Source of the DNA: CAZVEE01 sp964625525
GTDB taxonomy: Bacteria > Pseudomonadota > Alphaproteobacteria > JAJFIK01
Reading direction: 5' to 3'
Assembly: GCA_964625525.1 (NCBI GenBank)
Contig: CAZVEE010000063.1
Span: 1-20,339, forward strand
Length of the DNA stretch: 20,339 nt
This document shows, in pieces, positions 6,763-13,005 of this stretch. The translations under genes were made by a program, and so were the position numbers. Numbering within the stretch: the stretch's first letter is position 1; each line of letters begins with the position of its first letter. The notes beneath the pieces were generated by a model. It was given only the letters and a program-made list of their open reading frames with translations. It ran no database searches and had not been told where the DNA came from.

Positions 6763-7779
6763 ATGGTCAATCCGGTGTTGGTGGACGTCCTGCGGGACAA
6801 GCTGGTGGAGTCGCACCACCGGGGCGCCTTCGCAGTGGTGAATGCCCAAGGCACGGTGCTGGCGCGCGCCGGGGCCATTAATGCAACGATGTATCCGCGC
6901 TCTGCCATGAAGACCATGCAGGCACTGGCGCTGGTGGAAAGCGGGGCGGCGGATCGCTTTCGGTTGCCCGAAGCGGCTTTGGCCTTGGCCTGTGCCTCTC
7001 ATATGGGCGCGCGGCGCCATGCGGATATGGCCGCCACCATGCTGGCGGCCGCCGGCCTTGATATCAGTGATCTCGACTGCGGCCCGCAAGTGCCCCGGGA
7101 CCCGGACGAGCACGAACGCCTTATCCGCCTGCGCGAGGCGCCAAGCGCGTTGCACAACAATTGTTCCGGCAAGCATGCGGCCTTTCTTGCGATCGCCCAG
7201 CATTGGGAGGTCACCCCGCATGACTACGTCGCTCCGGCCCATCCGGTGCAAGCATATATCCGCGAAATCCTGTGCACCCTTTGCGATGTCCCCGAGGCCA
7301 CGCTGGTCACGGGCATGGATGGCTGCTCGGCGCCCGCCTACGCCTTGCCGCTTTATAGTTTCGCGTTGGGGCTGGCCCGTCTCGCTGCGCCAGGCATGCT
7401 GGCACCGGAGCGGGCGCAAGCGGCGCGTCGGCTCTTTACGGCCCAGCAGCGTCATCCGGTCATGGTGGCGGGGCTCGGGCGGCTCGATACGGCGCTGATC
7501 CAGGCGGGCCAGGGCCGCATTATCGTCAAATGCGGGGCGGAGGCGGTCTATGCAGCCATGCTGCCGGGGCAAAGCCCGGACCAGGGCATTGGCATCGCGC
7601 TCAAGATTGATGACGGTGCGGACCGGGCTGCCCAGTCCGCCATGTGCGAGTTGTTGGTGCGCCAGGGGGTGCTGGATGCCAGCCATCCGGCCATCCAGGG
7701 CTTTCACCGCCCGGCGCTGCGCAACCGCACAGGCCGGCTGGTGGGCCAGATCCGTCCGGCCGAGGCCGCCTTCGGTTGA
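6763..7779 (+). CDS. L-asparaginase II, Rhizobium etli-type (class 3)
   Basis: This 338-residue protein belongs to the asparaginase II family (Pfam PF06089) of Rhizobium etli, which hydrolyses asparagine to aspartate and ammonia and is unrelated to E. coli asparaginases. The key residues of the R. etli enzyme ReAV (Ser48, Lys51, Ser80, and zinc ligands Cys135, Lys138 and Cys189) are each found one position earlier. They appear as S47 and K50 in YPRSAMKTMQ, S79 in CASH, C134 and K137 in NNCSGKHA, and C188 in GMDGC. The SxxK arrangement recalls serine beta-lactamases. ATG 6763 has AGGGGA about ten nt upstream. It is divergent from the RNA methyltransferase gene across a 106-nt gap. No transporter or regulator is adjacent. 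Confidence 0.93.
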   Translation: MVNPVLVDVLRDKLVESHHRGAFAVVNAQGTVLARAGAINATMYPRSAMKTMQALALVESGAADRFRLPEAALALACASHMGARRHADMAATMLAAAGLDISDLDCGPQVPRDPDEHERLIRLREAPSALHNNCSGKHAAFLAIAQHWEVTPHDYVAPAHPVQAYIREILCTLCDVPEATLVTGMDGCSAPAYALPLYSFALGLARLAAPGMLAPERAQAARRLFTAQQRHPVMVAGLGRLDTALIQAGQGRIIVKCGAEAVYAAMLPGQSPDQGIGIALKIDDGADRAAQSAMCELLVRQGVLDASHPAIQGFHRPALRNRTGRLVGQIRPAEAAFG

Positions 7780-7869
7780 GGCTGTCGCCCCGGGGACTGG
7801 TGTCCGCCGCGGCGCCCATGCCACACTATCTGTCAATTGCACTGCATCACTATGATAGGGAGGACAAAG

Positions 7870-8877
7870 ATGAGAGCCGTTCTGTGTAAGGAATTCGGCC
7901 CCCCCGAAAATCTGGTCATTGAGGACGTGGCCGCGCCCGATCCTGGCCCGGGCCAGGTGCGTATCGCCGTCCATGCCTGTGGGGTGAATTTCCCGGACGT
8001 GCTGATCATCCAAAACCTTTACCAGTTCAAGCCGCCGCTGCCCTTCTCACCGGGCGGGGAAGTCGCGGGTGTGGTCGAGTCCGTGGGCGAGGGCGTCACG
8101 CGCCTGAAGCCTGGCGACCGGGTGATCGGCTCCACCGGCTGGGGCGGCTTTGCGGAAATGGTTGTGGTGAATGAAAGCCAGATCATTCCGATCCCGGATC
8201 AGATGCCCATGACCGAGGCGTCAGCCTTCATGATGACGTATGGCACCTCGCACTATGCGCTCAAAGATCGCGCCATGGTGAAGCCGGGTGAGAACTTGCT
8301 GGTGCTCGGCGCGGCCGGCGGTGTGGGTCTGGCGGCGGTTGAGCTGGGCAAGGTCATGGGCGCGCGGGTCATCGCCGCCGCGTCGTCCGAGGAAAAGCTC
8401 CAGGTGTGCCGCGATCACGGTGCGGACGAAACCATGCTGTATCCTAGTGGATCGCTCACGCGGGATCAGCAAAAAGCCCTGTCGGACCAGATCAAGAGCC
8501 TCACCGGCGGCCATGGCGCCGATGTGGTCTATGATCCGGTGGGTGGGGATTACTCCGAACCCGCTATTCGCGCCACCAATTGGGACGGCCGGTTTCTGGT
8601 CATCGGCTTTGCCGCTGGCGACATTCCGAAAGTACCGCTGAACCTGACGCTTTTGAAAAGCTGCCAAATCGTCGGCGTTTTCTGGGGCGCCTTTGTGGGG
8701 CGCTTCCCGGAGCGGCACCAGGCCCATGTGGCCGAGCTGATGCAGTGGTACACAGACGGTAAGATTCGCCCGCACGTGTCCTCCACCTACGCATTCGATC
8801 AGTATGCGGCGGCCATCAACGAACTCGCTGGGCGGAAGGCCAAAGGCAAGGTCGTTCTGGTCGTGAAGCCCGAATAG
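7870..8877 (+). CDS. NADPH:quinone oxidoreductase-like zinc-free MDR enzyme
   Basis: This 335-residue medium-chain dehydrogenase/reductase resembles the quinone oxidoreductase (Qor) branch. The catalytic N-terminal domain has the family signature ACGVNFPDVLIIQNLYQ and LPFSPGGEVAGVVESVGEGV. The NADPH-binding Rossmann domain has VLGAAGGVGLAAVELGK (residues 145-161). No structural-zinc cysteine cluster is present, as in Qor. The real substrate could be a quinone or an enone/acyl-CoA. ATG 7870 is chosen over an earlier frame from 7837 because GGGAGG lies seven nt upstream and MRAVLCKEFGPPENL is the usual family start. It ends 8 nt before the serine hydrolase gene, so the two are probably an operon. 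Confidence 0.9.
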   Translation: MRAVLCKEFGPPENLVIEDVAAPDPGPGQVRIAVHACGVNFPDVLIIQNLYQFKPPLPFSPGGEVAGVVESVGEGVTRLKPGDRVIGSTGWGGFAEMVVVNESQIIPIPDQMPMTEASAFMMTYGTSHYALKDRAMVKPGENLLVLGAAGGVGLAAVELGKVMGARVIAAASSEEKLQVCRDHGADETMLYPSGSLTRDQQKALSDQIKSLTGGHGADVVYDPVGGDYSEPAIRATNWDGRFLVIGFAAGDIPKVPLNLTLLKSCQIVGVFWGAFVGRFPERHQAHVAELMQWYTDGKIRPHVSSTYAFDQYAAAINELAGRKAKGKVVLVVKPE

Positions 8878-8885
8878 GAGCACGC

Positions 8886-10127
8886 ATGGCCCGGATCACC
8901 ATCAGCGAAGCCGTGCCCTCGGGCATGGTGGATGGGTTTGTCGAGGACGGGTTCCGCCCCGTCCTCGATGCGTTTTTGGAGAATTTCCGCACGCGCGGAG
9001 AGGTGGGCGCAGGCGTGGCGCTGACCCATGAGGGCCGCACTGTAGTGGACGTGTGGGGCGGCAGCGCCAATCCCAAGACCGCGACGCCCTGGACACGGGA
9101 CACTTTGGTGGGCGTCTTCTCCTGCACCAAAGGGGCACTGGCGATCCTGGCCCATCGCCTGGCCGATCAGGGGCGTCTTGATCTCGATGCGCCGGTCGCG
9201 GCGCTGTGGCCTGATTATGCCTCCCATGGCAAGGGCGAGACCACGCTGCGCATGATGCTTGATCACACGGCTGGTGTGCCGGCCTTGCGCGAGCAGGTGC
9301 CCGACGGTGCCTTTCTGGATTGGGACTATATGGCCATGCGGCTTGCGGCGGAGGCGCCTTTCTTCCCGCCTGGCACCCGCAGCGCCTATCACGGGCTCAC
9401 CTATGCCTGGACTGTCGGCGAGGTCATCCGCCGCGCCACGGGCACCATGGCCGGGGTCCTGTTTGCCGAAGAGATCGCGAGGCCGTTGGGCCTTGAGTTC
9501 TGGATTGGCCTTCCGGAGGCGGAGGAGCCGCGCGTGGCGCGCCTGCTGAAAGCCCGCCTTGACCCTGCGATCCCGGCAAGCCGTTTTGTCCGTGACTTGG
9601 CGGACAGAGAGTCAATCCCGGCGCTGTTTTTCCTCAACGATGGCGGCTTCAATCCCAACCGGGCGGACTACCGCGCCGCCGAAATCGGCTCTGCCAATGG
9701 GGTGACCAATGCGCGCAGTTTGGCGCGCCTTTACGCGCCTTTCAGTCTTGATGGATCCCTGGACGGGGTGCGTCTCGTCAGCGCCCGGCGCATTCCGGCC
9801 ATGACGCGGATTTCCAACGCCAGCCATGATGATGCGACGCTGCGCTGTCCCATGCGCTTTGCGGCTGGCTTCATGCGTTCGGTGGACAATCGCTGGCTGC
9901 GTGACCCGCCGGCGGCGAGCCTCATCCTGTCGGATGCGGCTTTCGGCCATGCGGGGGCGGGCGGCTCCATCGGGTTTGCCGATCCGGAAGCGCGGCTGTC
10001 CATGGGCTATGTCATGAACCAGATGGGCCTGGGCCAATTGCTCAACGAGCGAGGACAGGCCTTGGTGGACGCCACCTATAGCGCGTTGGGGTATCACGGC
10101 AAGGGAACCGGCGCCTGGGTCCGGTAA
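8886..10127 (+). CDS. Serine hydrolase of the beta-lactamase (class C/esterase) fold
   Basis: This 413-residue protein is a penicillin-binding-protein-like serine hydrolase of the class C/EstB type. FSCTKGALA holds the SxxK catalytic pair (S79, K82). LRMMLDHTAGVPAL is the LxxLLxHTSGLP family motif. Y168 in YHGLTYAW occupies the Y-x-N position, and GHAGAGGSIGFADP near the C-terminus replaces the KTG-like motif. Such proteins are mostly esterases or amide hydrolases; real beta-lactamase activity is unlikely without the KTG motif. No signal peptide is visible, so it is probably cytoplasmic. GGAG lies just before ATG 8886. The 8-nt gap from the quinone-oxidoreductase-like gene suggests both serve one catabolic or detoxification step. 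Confidence 0.9.
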   Translation: MARITISEAVPSGMVDGFVEDGFRPVLDAFLENFRTRGEVGAGVALTHEGRTVVDVWGGSANPKTATPWTRDTLVGVFSCTKGALAILAHRLADQGRLDLDAPVAALWPDYASHGKGETTLRMMLDHTAGVPALREQVPDGAFLDWDYMAMRLAAEAPFFPPGTRSAYHGLTYAWTVGEVIRRATGTMAGVLFAEEIARPLGLEFWIGLPEAEEPRVARLLKARLDPAIPASRFVRDLADRESIPALFFLNDGGFNPNRADYRAAEIGSANGVTNARSLARLYAPFSLDGSLDGVRLVSARRIPAMTRISNASHDDATLRCPMRFAAGFMRSVDNRWLRDPPAASLILSDAAFGHAGAGGSIGFADPEARLSMGYVMNQMGLGQLLNERGQALVDATYSALGYHGKGTGAWVR

Positions 10128-10551
10128 GGTGGATCTTGGCGGGCCTGCCTAGGACCTGTTTGCCGAAGTGGATATCGGTGTGGCCGGTCTCGATCACGGT
10201 CCGTTGACGGATCGTGCGGGTCGTAAGCGCCTCCACATCATGAGATGCGCAGGACGCTGTGACCGGTTACAACTCGAAGTGGGCGACGGGTTCATGAACG
10301 GCGATCAAGGTTTGGGCTTCTCCTGCGTGTCACGCGTTCAAGAGTGATCGCTACCGGATCATTCGCACACCGATAGTTGCACGCTACTGATTGATACTTT
10401 TTGCCGCGTTCGGAAGATGTGTGCAAAGGAGATGGGTAGAGTATTCGAAAGTCATCCCTATCCATTTCCTTCATGATCTGAGCACAATTTATAGACCGCA
10501 TTCGTATTCATCGATCTGTCCAAGGCCGGACAATCGCGCTATAAGGCGCGG
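10128..10551. other. 424-nt intergenic region before the DMT exporter gene
   Basis: No gene is supported here; all frames are short, broken and without family resemblance. The region is less GC-rich than the genes around it. It holds a TGATC-N7-GATCA dyad (10345-10361), a 14-bp-stem hairpin (10426-10471), an AT-rich TTTATAG stretch near 10488-10494, and a small hairpin at the start of the downstream gene. No inverted-repeat ends or transposase remnants are seen. Confidence 0.6.
10426..10471 (+). other. Strong hairpin in DMT gene upstream region
   Basis: The arms 10426-10439 (AAGGAGATGGGTAG) and 10458-10471 (CTATCCATTTCCTT) pair over 14 positions as RNA, two of them G-U, around an 18-nt loop containing TTCGAA. 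No T-run follows, so it does not look like a terminator. It ends 80 nt before the DMT start codon and could be a leader structure or an operator. Confidence 0.55.
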
Positions 10552-11478
10552 ATGATTGATTTCAACGCCCGTTGGCACACCGTTCAATTGCGTACAACAA
10601 ATTATTGGTCCCGACTGCCCCTGGCCAGCCGCGGTGCCCTTCTCATGTTGGCTTCGGCCTTCCTGTTTGTGGTGATGTCGAGCCTGGTGAAATTCCTGGG
10701 CGACCGGCTGCACCCGTTCCAAATCGCGTTTTTCCGGGCGCTGACGAGCTTCTTGATTATCCTGCCCTTCGTCATGCGCGAAGGGGCTTGGGGCTTTCGC
10801 ACGCGCCAGCCGGTGCTGCATGTGCTGCGCGGCATTGCCGGGACCTCGGCCATGTTGTGTGGCTTTTATGCCTTCACCTATCTGCCGCTGGCCGATGCCA
10901 CAGCCATCAGTTTCGCCCGCGCGCTGTTCCTGGTGCCTTTGGCATTGATGTTCCTGGGCGAGACGGTGGGCATCAATCGTTGGGCGGCAACCCTGATTGG
11001 CTTTGCCGGTGTGCTCCTTGTCCTGCGCCCCAGCGGGACGACAGATCCCACCGCATTTGTGGCGGTGGCCCATGCGGTGTTCGTGGCGCTTGCTGTCATT
11101 TGCGTGAAATTGCTGTCCCGCACCGATGGGCCACTCACGCTGTTGCTGTATTCAGGCTTCATTGGCACGATTTTGTCCGCGATCCCGGCCTTCCTGCTTT
11201 GGACGACACCGACCTGGGAGGAACTGGGTCTGCTGGCGCTCATGGGGGCGGTGGGGACGCTCGCCCATAACTGCTTCGTGCGCGCCTATGCGGTGGCGGA
11301 TGCGACCGCGTTGGCGCCGCTGGATTACACGCGGCTCATTTTCGCGACGTTGATCGGGTTTCTGATTTTCAGCGATTTGCCGGATTGGTGGACGGTCGCT
11401 GGTGCGCTGATCATTGCTGGCGCCAGCCTCTACATCACGGTGCGTGAGGCGCAGAAAGCGGGCGATGCCAAATCTTGA
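10552..11478 (+). CDS. DMT-superfamily transporter (EamA/RhaT type)
   Basis: This 308-residue integral membrane protein of the drug/metabolite transporter superfamily has two EamA repeats (about residues 25-155 and 165-300) and about ten hydrophobic helices. Typical segments are LLMLASAFLFVVMSSLVKF at the first helix, PFQIAFFRAL, PLADATAISFARALFLVPLA, FAGVLLVLRPSG at the end of repeat 1 and ALAPLDYTRLIFATLIGFLI in repeat 2. Such proteins usually export small metabolites across the inner membrane; the substrate cannot be predicted. The ATG at 10552 is preceded by AAGG, which lies in the loop of a small hairpin (arms 10535-10539 and 10546-10550). The gene converges on the YkvA-like gene. Confidence 0.92.
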   Translation: MIDFNARWHTVQLRTTNYWSRLPLASRGALLMLASAFLFVVMSSLVKFLGDRLHPFQIAFFRALTSFLIILPFVMREGAWGFRTRQPVLHVLRGIAGTSAMLCGFYAFTYLPLADATAISFARALFLVPLALMFLGETVGINRWAATLIGFAGVLLVLRPSGTTDPTAFVAVAHAVFVALAVICVKLLSRTDGPLTLLLYSGFIGTILSAIPAFLLWTTPTWEELGLLALMGAVGTLAHNCFVRAYAVADATALAPLDYTRLIFATLIGFLIFSDLPDWWTVAGALIIAGASLYITVREAQKAGDAKS

Positions 11479-11500
11479 CCGGGCTCAAATCTTGACCGGG
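11469..11500. repeat. 15-bp direct repeat across the DMT stop codon
   Basis: CAAATCTTGACCGGG occurs at 11469-11483 and again at 11486-11500, two nt apart. The first copy includes the TGA stop of the transporter gene. The copies are identical, so a recent small tandem duplication (17-bp period) is the simplest reading. Confidence 0.95.
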
Positions 11501-11501
11501 T

Positions 11502-11945
11502 TTAGGGGGGCGGCGGGTTGGGATCTTCCTGGGCCAATGCCGCGCGGGCCTTGGCTTTATGCTCCGGCGTGATGTGATCGCTGACCATTTTCAGGGCCAT
11601 GACCAAGACGCCGGCGTCATCGGTGAAGCCGATCCCGACCAGCACATCCGGCAAAACATCCACTGGCGCCACAAAATAGGCGAGGGCGGCCAGCAGGGTC
11701 GCGCGCACTTTCACCGGCACATGGGGATCGAGGGTGCAGTAATAGGCCGCCAGCAAATCCTGGGCGAACGGCACCTGGCCCAACCGCTTGCGCAGCTTAT
11801 GCCAGAAGCTCTCGCGCACGATGCGCTCGTTCGCCTCCATCTGCTCTTCAGCCCCGCTGCCCAGGTCGGGGGCCCCGCTGCCAAGGTCAGGCGGGCCCAC
11901 GCTGGGCAGTTTGGTGCCGGACAGGTCTTTGCCTTCGACGGTCAT
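11502..11945 (-). CDS. YkvA-like (DUF1232) small membrane-associated protein
   Basis: This 147-residue protein contains the YkvA/DUF1232 signature. AYFVAPVDVLPD at residues 89-100, followed by GFTDDAGVL, fits the family pattern Y..xPxDxxPD...G..DD. The domain has one or two hydrophobic helices, and its function is unknown. The N-terminal ~40 residues are non-conserved and include two PDLGSGA copies. The ATG at 11945 is the first start in frame but has no clear Shine-Dalgarno. ATG at residue 36 would drop the repeat and keep the domain, so the start is uncertain. It ends next to the DMT gene tail and is divergent from the SDR gene. Confidence 0.82.
   Translation of the reverse strand: MTVEGKDLSGTKLPSVGPPDLGSGAPDLGSGAEEQMEANERIVRESFWHKLRKRLGQVPFAQDLLAAYYCTLDPHVPVKVRATLLAALAYFVAPVDVLPDVLVGIGFTDDAGVLVMALKMVSDHITPEHKAKARAALAQEDPNPPPP
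11850..11891 (-). repeat. In-frame 21-bp duplication (PDLGSGA twice)
   Basis: Two adjacent 21-bp units in the YkvA-like gene encode PDLGSGA at residues 19-25 and 26-32. The DNA copies differ at a few positions. Confidence 0.8.
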
Positions 11946-11972
11946 AGGGTCAATATGAAGGCGGAAGGGGGC

Positions 11973-11990
11973 CGATCCAAGCCCGGATCG
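11973..11990. promoter_or_regulatory. Dyad in the YkvA-like/SDR divergent promoter region
   Basis: CGATCC (11973-11978) and GGATCG (11985-11990) are perfect inverted arms with a 6-nt spacer, in the 103-nt gap between divergent genes. It could be an operator serving either gene, but no binding protein can be named. Confidence 0.3.
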
Positions 11991-12048
11991 CTGAGCCCCC
12001 CGTGTGTTTTATGGCCAACTGGCCTTTAGGGTGGAGAGGAGACGGGTC

Positions 12049-12834
12049 ATGGACCTGAATGCATCAGTCGCGGCAGTTGTTACGGGTGGGGCCTCGGGCC
12101 TCGGAGAAGCGACGGCGCGCGAGCTGGCGAGCACCGGTGTGCGCGTGGCGCTGTTCGATCTGAACGCGGAAAAGGGCGAGGCGGTCGCCGCCGAGCTGGG
12201 CGGTGTCTTCTGCCAGGTGAATGTGGCGGACGAGGAGAGTGTGCTGGCGGGCTTTGCCAAGGCGCGCGCCGCCCACGGGCAGGAGCGTATCCTGGTCAAC
12301 TGCGCCGGGATCGGTGACGCGATCAAAACCGCCTCGCGCGATAAGGAGACGGGTGCCGGTCGGCACCATCCCCTCGACCGTTTTGAGCGGGTGATTCAGG
12401 TGAACCTGATCGGCACCTTCCGCTGCATCACGCATGCGGCCGCCGGCATGCTTACCCTTGATCCGGTGAATGAGGATGGCGAGCGCGGTGTGATCGTGAA
12501 CACCGCCTCCGTTGCCGCTCAGGATGGCCAGATCGGCCAGGCCGCCTATTCCGCGTCTAAAGGCGGGGTGGTGGGGATGACCCTGCCGATCGCGCGCGAT
12601 CTGTCGCGCGACGGTGTGCGCATCAACACCATTATGCCCGGCCTGTTCTACACGCCGCTGCTGATGGGCCTGCCTGATGATGCCCTGCGCTCGCTCGGTG
12701 CCCAGGTGCCGTTCCCCTCGCGCCTCGGTCAGCCCTCGGAATATGGCCAACTTGCCCGCCATATCTGCGAAAACAGCATGCTGAACGGGGAAAGTATCCG
12801 CCTTGACGGCGCCATCCGCATGGCGCCGCGCTAG
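12049..12834 (+). CDS. Short-chain dehydrogenase, HSD17B10-like 3-hydroxyacyl-CoA dehydrogenase
   Basis: This 261-residue classical SDR has the NAD-binding TGGASGLG (12-19), an Asp after beta-2 (LFDLN) favouring NAD over NADP, NCAG (84-87), and the catalytic Ser154, Tyr167 and Lys171 (YSASK). Overall layout resembles the type II 3-hydroxyacyl-CoA dehydrogenase (HSD17B10) group. Pointers are the DLNAEKGEAVAAELG segment, the IGTFRCITHAA helix and MPGLFYTPLL. That group oxidises short and branched 3-hydroxyacyl-CoA in isoleucine and fatty-acid breakdown. ATG 12049 is chosen because GGAGAGGAG lies just upstream; a frame open from 12004 adds 15 residues with no family match. No other acyl-CoA gene is adjacent, so the pathway is inferred from family only. 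Confidence 0.88.
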   Translation: MDLNASVAAVVTGGASGLGEATARELASTGVRVALFDLNAEKGEAVAAELGGVFCQVNVADEESVLAGFAKARAAHGQERILVNCAGIGDAIKTASRDKETGAGRHHPLDRFERVIQVNLIGTFRCITHAAAGMLTLDPVNEDGERGVIVNTASVAAQDGQIGQAAYSASKGGVVGMTLPIARDLSRDGVRINTIMPGLFYTPLLMGLPDDALRSLGAQVPFPSRLGQPSEYGQLARHICENSMLNGESIRLDGAIRMAPR

Positions 12835-12844
12835 AGTGCTTGCA

Positions 12845-12946
12845 GGAAAAGTGTGCGCGGTTTTCCGCCCGGAAAGCGCGCCAAACCAAAGACTGAGAGC
12901 CGTTTCAATGATCTGGTTTTCAGTGCAACGGCTCTAAGGCGCACAC
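12845..12946. repeat. Nested palindromic intergenic element
   Basis: Several inverted repeats are nested here. Outer arms are GTGTGCGC (12851-12858) and GCGCACAC (12939-12946). Inside them, AGAGCCGTT (12896-12904) pairs with AACGGCTCT (12927-12935). A hairpin formed by GCGCG plus TTTCC (12855-12866) and GGAAA plus CGCGC (12871-12881) competes with the outer pairing and with GGAAAA/TTTTCC (12845-12866). It looks like the dispersed palindromic elements seen between genes in many alphaproteobacteria; that resemblance is from memory and unchecked. Confidence 0.6.
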
Positions 12947-12961
12947 AGACGGTAAGCGCAC

Positions 12962-12984
12962 AGGGCGGGGTTTTGCCCCGCCCT
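12962..12984. terminator. GC-rich terminator-like hairpin between convergent genes
   Basis: AGGGCGGGG (12962-12970) pairs with CCCCGCCCT (12976-12984) around a 5-nt loop. It lies 21 nt past the stop of the minus-strand oxidoreductase gene and also downstream of the SDR gene. No T-run follows on either strand, so it may be a weak or factor-aided terminator. Confidence 0.55.
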
Positions 12985-13005
12985 TAGCACCCCGCCAGTG
13001 CTTTC

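Noticed and set aside
6709..8013. 434-codon minus-strand frame opposite asparaginase
   Set aside because: The plus strand has all asparaginase residues; the opposite frame is a GC-driven shadow.
8754..8765. 12-bp string acagacggtaag repeated near 12946
   Set aside because: Several shared 12-mers are expected by chance in 20 kb; there is no extended similarity.
10042..10236. Possible transposase remnant overlapping the serine hydrolase end
   Set aside because: The 64-codon frame shows no DDE or helix-turn-helix motif, and there are no inverted-repeat ends or target duplications.
10428..10470. tRNA-like TTCGAA within a stem-loop
   Set aside because: No acceptor, D or anticodon arms can be drawn; it is a single hairpin with TTCGAA in the loop.
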